A stretch of DNA of 7,704 bases from Acholeplasmataceae bacterium UBA6235 (GTDB lineage Bacteria > Bacillota_I > Bacilli_A > Acholeplasmatales > UBA5453). Below are positions 1 to 6,900 of this stretch, piece by piece. How positions within the stretch are numbered: the first letter of the stretch is position 1; each line of letters starts with the position of its first letter. The notes below the pieces were generated by a model, which worked only from the letters and a program-made list of their open reading frames with translations, was not told the DNA's origin and did not search any database. The position numbers were made by a program, and so were the translations under genes. The stretch lies in NCBI GenBank assembly GCA_002441525.1, contig DJWH01000010.1:1-7704 (forward strand), given 5' to 3'.

Positions 1-269
1 TAGCCGTTGTATTTGATATTTACACCAGAAATGTTCGATCCATTGATTTGGTTGGTGTTTATTATGCAAGAAAGAAATACAAGGATGAATACGTTCATGC
101 AATGAGAGCATACAGTGCAGCAACTGCGAACTTACAACAAGCGAAGTTGGCTAAAAAACCTACGTTGGAATTCGAATATGCACGTACCAGTGCACTCGGC
201 GATTTCAACCGTGTTAAAGATAAGATTCGCAATGCAAAATCAGAAGATTTCCAGTCTAACATTCATTAG
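1..269 (+). CDS. Probable sugar ABC transporter permease, C-terminal part (MmsB/GguB type)
   Basis: This is the 3' end of a gene whose start lies before the window. The reading frame is open from base 3 and ends at TAG (267-269), leaving about 89 residues. The first visible residues, AVVFDIYTRN, resemble the end of the last membrane helix of MmsB/GguB/XylH-family permeases, which commonly finish with a hydrophobic run plus FDVY and basic residues (family knowledge recalled, not searched). The rest is a hydrophilic, Lys/Arg/Ala-rich, probably helical tail of about 75 residues, much longer than the few residues usual after that motif. Context supports the call: a ChvE-like sugar-binding lipoprotein gene follows 45 bp downstream on the same strand. 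The protein would form the membrane channel for monosaccharide uptake, with an ATPase encoded further upstream. A TTG at 48 is not needed as a start, because the frame is open before it. Assignment rests on a short motif and on context. Confidence 0.55.
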   Translation, partial: AVVFDIYTRNVRSIDLVGVYYARKKYKDEYVHAMRAYSAATANLQQAKLAKKPTLEFEYARTSALGDFNRVKDKIRNAKSEDFQSNIH

Positions 270-275
270 GGATTA

Positions 276-292
276 AAGTGTCAAGCACACTT
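276..292 (+). other. Short intercistronic hairpin before the sugar-binding protein gene
   Basis: AAGTGT (276-281) and ACACTT (287-292) are perfect inverted copies around a 5-nt loop. The hairpin sits just after the permease stop and 9 nt before the ribosome binding site of the next gene. No T-tract follows, so it is not an intrinsic terminator. Stem-loops between transporter cistrons can act as mRNA processing or stability elements; that role is inferred here. Confidence 0.4.
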
Positions 293-301
293 ATCATATA
301 A

Positions 302-308
302 AAAGGAG
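302..308 (+). promoter_or_regulatory. Strong ribosome binding site for the sugar-binding lipoprotein
   Basis: AAAGGAG lies 6 nt before the ATG at 315. It is the strongest Shine-Dalgarno match in the window, in keeping with the high expression usual for solute-binding proteins. Confidence 0.8.
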
Positions 309-314
309 AAAAAT

Positions 315-1502
315 ATGAAAAAGATTTATGGCTTAATGTTTATCGTTTTAGCCGGTCTCATTTTGTCCGCATGCGGAACAAAGAAGACGATTAAGATCGG
401 TGTCGTATTACCAGATGCTTCAGAAGAACGTTGGGCAAACCAAGATGGCAAGTTCTTCAAAGAAGAATTGGACAAATTAGGCGCAGGGTATGAATATGAA
501 ATTCTATTCTCTGATGGCGACGAAGCTAAAGAAAAACAAAATGTCGAAGCTTTGATTTCCAAAGGCGCTAAAGTCATTATCATTACCGTTGAAGGTTCTG
601 GTGCAGGTGCAGTACAAGCCGCTAAAGAAGCTGGCGTTACTGTCATCGCTCATGACCGTATGGCTAAAAAAGACCTTACTACGATTGCTGACTATTACAC
701 CACATTCAATAGCTGGAACGTCGGTAAAGCTCAAGGTGGTCACTTGGTAGAACAAGCGATTGCAAAAGGTTATTCATCTACAAATAAAGCTGACTTAGCG
801 ATTTTTGCAGGTAGAGTTGCTGACTGGCCGAATGCGACTTATTTCTTTGGTGGTGCTATGGAAATGATCCAACCTCATTTCGATATGTTCAACATCATCA
901 ATGTTAATGACACATTCTCAAACTTAGGCTTCTACACAGAAGCTACATTCACTGAAGCTGCTAAGACTGCTTTACAAGCTGCTATGTTACCAGTAGATAC
1001 TGACTGGAACGCTGAAACTGCAGGTAATAAAGCTGCCGCTTTGGTTGCACAACTTTCTGCTAAGAAGAGCTCAGACGACGTATTCGTCTTAGCACCAAAT
1101 GATGATACATCTGCTGCAATCAGACAAGAATTTGCTAAGATGTCTACACCTTACGCTGGTTACTATACCACTGGTCAAGATGCTTCAGACGTTACACTTG
1201 CAAGCTTAATGGGCGATTCCGTTAAGGGTAAAGGCGTTCAAACCATGACAGTATTTAAAGATACTTCTAAATTGGTTAAAGACTCTGTAGCTATCGCTAA
1301 GAACGTTATTGATGGTAAGGCTGGTCTAACTGGCTTAACAGGCGGTCCGAAAATTGATGGCGTCAATACCGCTTATACCTTAATCGACGTATTATTAATC
1401 ACTGACAAACAAAAGACTTATGACTTAATCTTCAAGACTGGTTACAAGTCTGAAACAAGCCCTGCATTCTCTAACATCAACTTCGCACCATACAAGAGCT
1501 GA
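315..1502 (+). CDS. ChvE/MmsA-like sugar-binding lipoprotein of an ABC transporter
   Basis: This 395-residue protein is an extracellular, membrane-anchored sugar receptor that delivers substrate to the permease encoded just upstream. Residues 1-20 form a lipoprotein signal peptide: basic start, hydrophobic stretch, and lipobox L17-S18-A19-C20, with C20 the predicted lipidated cysteine. The mature part reads as a type I periplasmic-binding fold of the multiple-monosaccharide family. Motifs shared with Agrobacterium ChvE as I recall it are an early ERW (R39-W40; ChvE has ARW), HDR at 113-115 (ChvE YDR), GQDA at 287-290, and FKDT at 314-317. The first three lie where ChvE-type proteins contact the sugar. 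A pentose or hexose aldose is therefore likely, but the exact sugar cannot be told. Its length is a little above ChvE (about 350 residues), partly from extra sequence around residues 215-255. Codon choice looks biased toward ATC, TTC, GCT and CAA, suggesting high expression. It ends in tandem stops, TGA TAA, and has a structured 3' end. Confidence 0.88.
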   Translation: MKKIYGLMFIVLAGLILSACGTKKTIKIGVVLPDASEERWANQDGKFFKEELDKLGAGYEYEILFSDGDEAKEKQNVEALISKGAKVIIITVEGSGAGAVQAAKEAGVTVIAHDRMAKKDLTTIADYYTTFNSWNVGKAQGGHLVEQAIAKGYSSTNKADLAIFAGRVADWPNATYFFGGAMEMIQPHFDMFNIINVNDTFSNLGFYTEATFTEAAKTALQAAMLPVDTDWNAETAGNKAAALVAQLSAKKSSDDVFVLAPNDDTSAAIRQEFAKMSTPYAGYYTTGQDASDVTLASLMGDSVKGKGVQTMTVFKDTSKLVKDSVAIAKNVIDGKAGLTGLTGGPKIDGVNTAYTLIDVLLITDKQKTYDLIFKTGYKSETSPAFSNINFAPYKS

Positions 1503-1517
1503 TAAAAATAGAATGAC

Positions 1518-1580
1518 GTTGTGTGTACTTAACCTTTGTTTTATTCCTCTAACATTTTAATCCAGAAGCGTACATACAAC
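1518..1580 (+). repeat. Long-range inverted repeat in the 3' untranslated region
   Basis: GTTGTGTGTAC (1518-1528) and GTACATACAAC (1570-1580) can pair over 11 positions around a 41-nt loop. Ten pairs are Watson-Crick; 1523/1575 is G-U in plus-strand RNA but A-C in minus-strand RNA. The stem is therefore better in the sugar-binding protein transcript than in the opposite one. It lies after that gene's stop and abuts the A-tract of the terminator. It may protect the mRNA 3' end; this is inferred. No reading frame or promoter is apparent in the loop. Confidence 0.5.
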
Positions 1581-1583
1581 AAA

Positions 1584-1626
1584 AAAACTGCCAATCGTCA
1601 ATTTGACTTTGGCAGTTTTATTTTTT
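1584..1626. terminator. Bidirectional rho-independent terminator between convergent genes
   Basis: AAAACTGCCAA (1584-1594) pairs perfectly with TTGGCAGTTTT (1609-1619), 11 bp. An inner GTCA/TGAC stem (1597-1600 with 1604-1607) lies above a small internal loop. The plus-strand transcript runs into a T-rich tail (1616-1626, one A). For minus-strand transcription the run of A at 1581-1587 supplies the U-tail. It can therefore end both the sugar-binding protein mRNA and the mnmL-mnmM mRNA. Its right arm lies inside the last codons of mnmM, and the mnmM stop (1598-1600) sits in the inner hairpin. Confidence 0.9.
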
Positions 1627-2152
1627 CAATGAGGATCACATAAGGTGCATCTTGTCGATTTTGTATTTGGTAAATGAGCGTGATGAATGACGCATTAAGG
1701 GTTTTAATGTATGCATTTAGAGCCTCAGACTCTTGTTTACCCGCATCATGTCCAGGATAAACAGTCATCAATATGAAGTCATCTACCTTCATCTGCGATA
1801 GAATCGTCTGTACGGTACTTAGGGTGACTATCGCGGTTGTTGTGATGGACTTATCACCATTAGGCAAATAACCCAAGTTGAATACCACGCCACGATAACC
1901 GGTTAAGGTACTTATTTTCTCGAATGAATCATGAATTAATGACACATTTTGAATACCCAAATCCATTAGTTTTTGTTGTGTTACCACCAACGCTTTAGAC
2001 TGAATGTCAAAACCAATCACTTGTTTCGCAAGAGAAGCGATATAAATCGTATCATATCCATTACCAACGGTAGCGTCGATGATGGTATCCGTTTTTTGAA
2101 CATGGGTCTTTAAATAGTTTTGAACAAATTGTTTGATGTGATCATCTTTCAT
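1598..2152 (-). CDS. mnmM: MnmM (YtqB) tRNA nm5(s2)U34 methyltransferase
   Basis: This is a 184-residue class I SAM-dependent methyltransferase of the YtqB family, long annotated as a putative rRNA methylase. B. subtilis YtqB (MnmM) is reported to methylate 5-aminomethyl-(2-thio)uridine at tRNA position 34, giving mnm5(s2)U. Numbering from the chosen ATG, the SAM-binding motif is DATVGNG (26-32), the acidic end of strand 2 is FDIQ (48-51), and the family signature FNLGYLPNGDKSITT spans 91-105. VYPGH (131-135) and a late RQDAP (166-170) also match YtqB. I chose the ATG at 2152 over one 10 codons upstream because AAGGTGA stands 5 nt before it and family members start about here. That gives an 11-nt overlap with mnmL, implying co-transcription and translational coupling. 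It ends in TGA within the shared terminator hairpin. Confidence 0.9.
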   Translation of the reverse strand: MKDDHIKQFVQNYLKTHVQKTDTIIDATVGNGYDTIYIASLAKQVIGFDIQSKALVVTQQKLMDLGIQNVSLIHDSFEKISTLTGYRGVVFNLGYLPNGDKSITTTAIVTLSTVQTILSQMKVDDFILMTVYPGHDAGKQESEALNAYIKTLNASFITLIYQIQNRQDAPYVILIEKIKLPKSN

Positions 2153-3077
2153 ACAAATCACCTTGCCACGCATTGAGCGCACGCATACGTTTATCTATTT
2201 CATTCTGAACAACAAACTTCTTAATGGTCCACTTCGGTTCAATCAACAATTTTAAAGGGGCATCCCCAGTCACACGGTGAACAATCATCGAAGGTTTTAG
2301 AATCCGTAACTGATCAACAGTGATATCGACATATTCTTCTAAAGATAGTATTGGGAAAGGATTTTTTTTATAATCGAAACCCATTTTGGTTTTTTCCATG
2401 ACATGAAGCATATGAATTTTAATCCCTTGAATATCCAATGTATTGATGTGTCTGATCGTATCAAGCATCATTTCTTTGGTTTCATAAGGTAACCCATTGA
2501 TGATGTGAACTACCACTTCAATATTTCGTTTTCTGAGTTCAAAAACAGCATCATCGAAGCACTTTAAATCATGGGCTCGATTGATGAGGTTCGAGGTGGT
2601 TTCGTGGATGGTTTGTAAGCCAAGTTCTACCTGCAAAGGCATGCGTTTGTTCAAGTCTTCTAAGTAGTCAAGTACCTCAATCGGTAATGAATCTGGTCTT
2701 GTCGCTATCGAAATCATGACGATGTTTGGATCTAAAGTGATGGCTTCTTCATATAAAGATTTGAGTTTTTCAAGCGGACCATGGGTATTGGTATTGGCTT
2801 GAAAATAAACCACATAATTGGCTTTATCAGGCCATTTTAGGTGCATCATCTCTTTGATATTATCGAATTGTTTCCTTAATGGATCATATTTAGACCCGGC
2901 AAAATCACCGGAACCTAAAGGGGTACAAAAAGTACAGCCACCCCGCGCTACAGTCCCATCAATGTTAGGACACGTAAAGTGACCATTTAAGGCAATCTTA
3001 AAGACTTTGTTTGGATAAACGTATCTATAATAGTTGTTGAGTGTGTTATAATGTTTTTCGTCTGTCATTAATTGCAT
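2142..3077 (-). CDS. mnmL: MnmL (YtqA) radical SAM enzyme for tRNA U34 modification
   Basis: This is a 311-residue radical SAM protein of the TIGR01212/YtqA family, close to the usual length (about 310-320). YtqA of Gram-positive bacteria has been reported as MnmL, converting the cmnm5(s2)U made by MnmEG to nm5(s2)U, which MnmM then methylates. The iron-sulfur cysteines follow the family's unusual spacing, C36-x11-C48-x2-C51, within CPNIDGTVARGGCTFC. Other conserved stretches are GSGDFAG (55-61), QANTNTHGP (93-101), ATRPDSLP (125-132), ELGLQT (151-156), NGLP (194-197) and RVTGDAP (268-274). The ATG at 3077 is preferred to the one at 3068 because GGTGATC lies just ahead at the right distance. 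It is first in a two-gene operon with mnmM, transcribed divergently from the DUF1189-like gene and polC. The stop is TGA. The family call is firm; the exact reaction rests on homology. Confidence 0.9.
   Translation of the reverse strand: MQLMTDEKHYNTLNNYYRYVYPNKVFKIALNGHFTCPNIDGTVARGGCTFCTPLGSGDFAGSKYDPLRKQFDNIKEMMHLKWPDKANYVVYFQANTNTHGPLEKLKSLYEEAITLDPNIVMISIATRPDSLPIEVLDYLEDLNKRMPLQVELGLQTIHETTSNLINRAHDLKCFDDAVFELRKRNIEVVVHIINGLPYETKEMMLDTIRHINTLDIQGIKIHMLHVMEKTKMGFDYKKNPFPILSLEEYVDITVDQLRILKPSMIVHRVTGDAPLKLLIEPKWTIKKFVVQNEIDKRMRALNAWQGDLYER
2158..2164 (-). promoter_or_regulatory. Ribosome binding site deciding the mnmM start
   Basis: On the minus strand AAGGTGA lies 5 nt before the ATG at 2152, inside the end of mnmL. 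It favours this start over the upstream in-frame ATG at 2182, which has no such match close by. Confidence 0.65.
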
Positions 3078-3079
3078 AG

Positions 3080-3086
3080 GATCACC
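3080..3086 (-). promoter_or_regulatory. Ribosome binding site of mnmL (GGTGATC type)
   Basis: GGTGATC on the minus strand matches the 3' half of the full anti-Shine-Dalgarno complement (AAGGAGGTGATC). It lies 2 nt before the ATG at 3077, which puts the GG core 7 nt from the start. This supports that ATG. The predicted transcript begins about here. Confidence 0.55.
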
Positions 3087-3092
3087 AAATGT

Positions 3093-3121
3093 ATTTTAAC
3101 ACAGGTGTCTTATTATGTTAT
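3093..3121 (-). promoter_or_regulatory. Predicted promoter of mnmL-mnmM
   Basis: Read on the minus strand, an extended -10 box TGTTAAAAT (hexamer TAAAAT at 3098-3093, 5/6) lies 17 nt from a weak -35, ATAACA (3121-3116, 4/6). Transcription would start near 3086, giving a leader of only about 9 nt. Both boxes overlap those of the opposite promoter. Confidence 0.55.
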
Positions 3122-3124
3122 AAT
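3096..3124 (+). promoter_or_regulatory. Predicted strong promoter of the DUF1189-like gene and polC
   Basis: TTAACA (3096-3101; 5/6 to TTGACA) and TATAAT (3119-3124; 6/6) are separated by 17 nt, and a TG at 3116-3117 makes an extended -10. Transcription would start near 3131, leaving about 13 nt before the ATG at 3144. This fits a sigma-A housekeeping promoter. Confidence 0.75.
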
Positions 3125-3143
3125 AAAAAGAAGAGGTTCTGAC

Positions 3144-3926
3144 ATGATTAAACGCATCAATATCGCGGTGTTTCAACCGTCAAAAATTGCATTTTTCTTA
3201 AAAGATAAAATGGGTTATGTATTTGGTTACATGGCTCTTTTGGCATTCTTAGCCTCTTTACCAGTGATGATTCAATTGTTTTTGGTATCCCCTTTAACAG
3301 CTGAAGTTAAACAGGACATCACAGGTGTGTTCATTCAAAAAGCCGTGGGATGTGAAATTGTTTCAGGCACATTGGCGTGTGAATCACCCACCAATTTCAC
3401 TTATGGTGGGATACAATTACGATTTTTACAAGACCCATCGGGTATGGGTGTACAACTGATATTCGAAAAGGATAGAATAAAACTCTATTCAACCACATTT
3501 CAAATATTAGATATAACCTATGAATCCATGGGTGTGACCAATTTAGATCTATCTTTAAAAACACAAGAGGATGTCAGTGCTTTTAAGGCTGCGTTAGTCC
3601 CATTTATGACTGTGATTCAACCCATTTACGCAACCACTGTTTCACTCTTAGTATTCATCTCCAATTTCTTATTATATATAGCGATTGCAGGCATCATGGC
3701 ATATTCGTTTGGTTTTAGAGTTGAAAAAATCGCATACCAGTTCCGTTTTAAATTAGCAGCTTACGCAACCACTAGTTATTTTATTTTGGCTTTGGTTGTT
3801 GAATTATATGGTTTAGGTTACATCTTGGCTTTTGGCATGATCCTACCATTCATCACCATGACCATCGCATTTAATGGGTTATTAAAAATGTCGGTAGTCA
3901 TCCGTAAAAAAGACGACGAAACGTAG
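3144..3926 (+). CDS. DUF1189-like membrane protein of unknown function
   Basis: This is a 260-residue integral membrane protein whose pattern resembles the DUF1189 family (by memory, not searched). It has a short cytoplasmic N-terminus with an FQPSKIAFFLKDKMG stretch, then a first membrane segment at about 25-48. An extracytoplasmic domain of roughly 110 residues follows, then hydrophobic segments near 160-190, 205-222 and 224-247, and a short charged tail. Two cysteines, C70 and C79, lie in the outer domain and could form a disulfide. No catalytic motif is visible and the function is unknown; some relatives carry the label maltodextrin utilisation protein YvdJ, which I would not transfer. 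The start at 3144 is chosen for AAGAGG (3131-3136) 7 nt upstream. An in-frame ATG at 3072 lies ahead of the promoter and is rejected. The stop TAG is 8 nt before polC, so the two genes are probably co-transcribed. Confidence 0.75.
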   Translation: MIKRINIAVFQPSKIAFFLKDKMGYVFGYMALLAFLASLPVMIQLFLVSPLTAEVKQDITGVFIQKAVGCEIVSGTLACESPTNFTYGGIQLRFLQDPSGMGVQLIFEKDRIKLYSTTFQILDITYESMGVTNLDLSLKTQEDVSAFKAALVPFMTVIQPIYATTVSLLVFISNFLLYIAIAGIMAYSFGFRVEKIAYQFRFKLAAYATTSYFILALVVELYGLGYILAFGMILPFITMTIAFNGLLKMSVVIRKKDDET

Positions 3927-3928
3927 GA
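3925..3928 (+). promoter_or_regulatory. Weak ribosome binding site of polC, overlapping the upstream stop
   Basis: AGGA lies 6 nt before the polC ATG at 3935 and shares two bases with the TAG stop of the preceding gene. The short match and tight spacing suggest that polC translation depends partly on ribosomes finishing the upstream gene. Confidence 0.55.
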
Positions 3929-3934
3929 TATACT

Positions 3935-6900
3935 ATGAATAAATTTGATCTATTTATCAAACAATCGGGGTTCAAAGACCCTCAATTATTACAGGCACAA
4001 CTCAATAATGTCGCAGTCAATCCAAATGAGAAAAAGTGGACCTTTTTCATCTCGTTTAAAGAGACACCTGAAGCCAAATCTTTAGGCCATTTCGCAGCTC
4101 AATTGGTGCTTTATTTCACCATTCCAAATCAAGTACACAAGGTCGAGTACTTTTTTAAGTATGACAACCCAACCTGGCAAAAAGACCCTATTGCGTACTT
4201 CCAATGGGTTTTACAAACCTTATCCGAAGAACGCGCTTCTTTGAATGTATTTAAGAACTTTGAAGTCATCTATACCGATGGCTTTGTTGTGTTTGTCGAT
4301 GAACACAGTGAACACCTCAATAGGTACCTACCATTTTTTGAAGAGGCATTTAAAAAATATGGTTTTTATTCAAGTATTCGATTGGAAATAACCAAAACCA
4401 TTCCGAATGTGATTGAGGAAATCAAAAAAGATGAACAACAAGCCATTGAAAAGCTAAAAGACATCCAACCCAAAGAAAAAGTCGAACCTAAAAAAGCGTT
4501 AAAAAACTTTAAAAAAGTCTACAAAGCGGACAAAATCAGTCCGATTTCCGATATCCCTAAAGACAATTATGAATTGGATAAGTATCAAAATACCCAGGGT
4601 GTCCCTGCTTTCTCAGTAGAAGGTACCATCTTAAAAACAGAAATCAAACACCTTAAAAACATATCGCTATTACAAATGACCGTTGCTGACGCGGATGACG
4701 CCATCATTGTAAAACAGTTTTTAAACAAACCAGAAGACATCACCACCGCAGAAGCGTATAAGCCCAATGACATCGTTCGTGTGTCTGGTAGAGCCTCTTT
4801 TGATACGTTTGCGAAAGACGTCATTTTAATCGCGAATGTCATTGAATTCTTAGAAAAGACCAGCAAAAAAGAACGTAAAGACAATGCGAAAGAAAAACGC
4901 ATCGAGTTCCATTTACATACCAAAATGTCCAATATGGACGGGATTACCGATGTTGCAGATTATGTCGATCAGGCCATCAAATGGGGACATAAAGCCATCG
5001 CATTTACAGACCATGATGGGTTATATGCGTACCCAGATATTGCGAAAGCAACCAAAGGAAAACCCATCAAACCCATCTATGGAGTCGAAGTCAATTACAT
5101 TGATGAAACAGCCTTTATGATGGCATTTGGTGATCGTGATATTGACCTAAAGACCGCGACTTATGTGGTATTTGACTTAGAAACCACGGGTTTATCTTCT
5201 GAAAGAGACAAAATCATCGAAATCTCTGCAGTCAAGATTCAAAACCATCAAGTGACTGAACAATTCTCAACCTTTGTCAACCCAGAACAAAAGTTGTCTT
5301 ATTTCACCACCAGTTTAACCACCATTACCGATGAAGATTTGGTGGGAGCACCGAAAATTGATGAAGCCTTACCGAAGTTTTTAGCATTTGCGAAAGACGC
5401 GATTTTGGTTGCGCATAATGCATCCTTTGATATTGGGCACATCTACGCCAACATGGCTAGACTTTCCATCGATGACATCGAATTTCCGGTCATCGACACA
5501 TTAAATATCGCACGATATTATTACAGAGATGACCTGAAACGTTATAACCTTAAAGCGGTTGCGAAACTCTTTAAAGTGAAATTAGAAACGCACCATAGAG
5601 CTGTCGATGACGCTTTAGCAACCGCGAACATCTTTATTTTGATGTTGGCTGATTTATACAAAAAAGGCATCACCAAACACAGTGACATCAACCGTTCGAT
5701 TGAACTTGCGAATGCATGGCAATGTGGCTTTACGACCCATATGAACTTATTGGTTCAAAACCAAGTGGGTTATAAGAATTTATTTAAAATCATTTCAGAC
5801 ACATTAACTGACCATTTCTTTGAAGGTCCAAGGCTGTTAAAATCGGTCTTAGAAGCCCATCGTGAAGGGATTTTGGTCGGGTCTGGTTGTAGTCATGGTG
5901 AAGTCTTTGAAATGGCTTTAAACCGCAGTGAAGAAGACCTTAGAAGAGTCATATCTTTCTACGATTACATCGAAGTTCAACCACCGGTATCTTATCGTCA
6001 CTTGAAGGAAGATTTAGGTGTTGAAGCGGATTTCATCATCCAATCACTGATTAAGAAAATCATCAGGGTTGCGAAAGAGATGAATAAACTCGTCATCGCG
6101 ACAGGTGATGTGCATTATTTAAATGAATCCGACGCGATTTATCGTGACATATATATTCGTACCAAACTCGTTGGTGGTGGTACACATGATCTCGCGAGAT
6201 ATGAAGTTGCACCACTACAGTATTTGATGACCACCGATGAAATGTTAGAAGCGTTTAAATTTATCGGGACAGAATTGGCATATGAGATTGTCGTTACCAA
6301 TACGAACAAATTAAACAACCGTATTGATGCGATCCAAGCTTTCCCTAAGAGTTTATATTCTTTAAGAGACGATGCCTTTAAAGACAAACTCGGTATCGCA
6401 TCCATCAAAGATGAAATCTATCGTTTGGTCTATCAAAAAGCCCACCAACTTTACGGGGAACAAATCCACCCAATGGTTGAAAAACGCATTGAACGTGAAC
6501 TTAAAAACATCATTGAAAATGAATTTGGTCCAATCTATTACATCTCATACTTATTAACCAAAAACAGTAACGATGCCGGATACCTTGTCGGTTCTCGTGG
6601 GTCTGTCGGTTCCTCGTTGGTAGCGACCCTCATGGGGATCACGGAAGTCAACCCACTCAAACCCCATTATCGTTGTCCAAATGGCGATTTTACCGTATTT
6701 AAAATGAGTGAAGAGGACATTGCGCAATTTGGTTTAACCGACCTTGAAAAGGCATTCCAAACCCATTTTGATAATGTCGCTTCAGGGTATGATTTATCGG
6801 ATCAAGTGTGCCCTCAGTGTGGACAAAAACTCCATAAAGATGGCCACGATATCCCGTTTGAAACCTTCTTAGGGTTCAATGGGGATAAAGTCCCAGATAT

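Noticed and set aside
48..269. A separate 73-residue gene starting at TTG 48
   Set aside because: The frame is open back to the window edge, with residues resembling a permease membrane helix end, and no ribosome binding site precedes 48.
270..300. A separate promoter for the sugar-binding protein gene
   Set aside because: CATATA/TATAAA-like bases exist near 295-303, but no convincing -35 at the right distance; read-through from the permease is simpler.
326..755. Minus-strand reading frames opposite the sugar-binding protein gene
   Set aside because: They lie wholly within a well-supported gene and show no recognisable motif or start signal; they are chance shadows.
2153..2182. Longer MnmM start at 2182
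   Set aside because: No good ribosome binding site, and it would deepen the overlap with mnmL to 41 nt. The ATG at 2152 has AAGGTGA at correct spacing.
3099..3108. ACACAGGTGT palindrome as an operator in the divergent promoter region
   Set aside because: Only 4-bp arms, easily found by chance, and no regulator gene nearby. Its position between the promoter boxes is suggestive but not enough.
3072..3143. Longer N-terminus for the DUF1189-like protein from an ATG at 3072
   Set aside because: The extra 24 codons run through the predicted promoter and the mnmL start, lack a ribosome binding site, and do not read like the family. The ATG at 3144 has AAGAGG 7 nt upstream.
4585..5120. Reading frames on both strands within polC (4585-4932 minus, 4884-5120 plus)
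   Set aside because: They overlap the OB and PHP coding region of polC, whose frame is intact and conserved, and have no features of their own.
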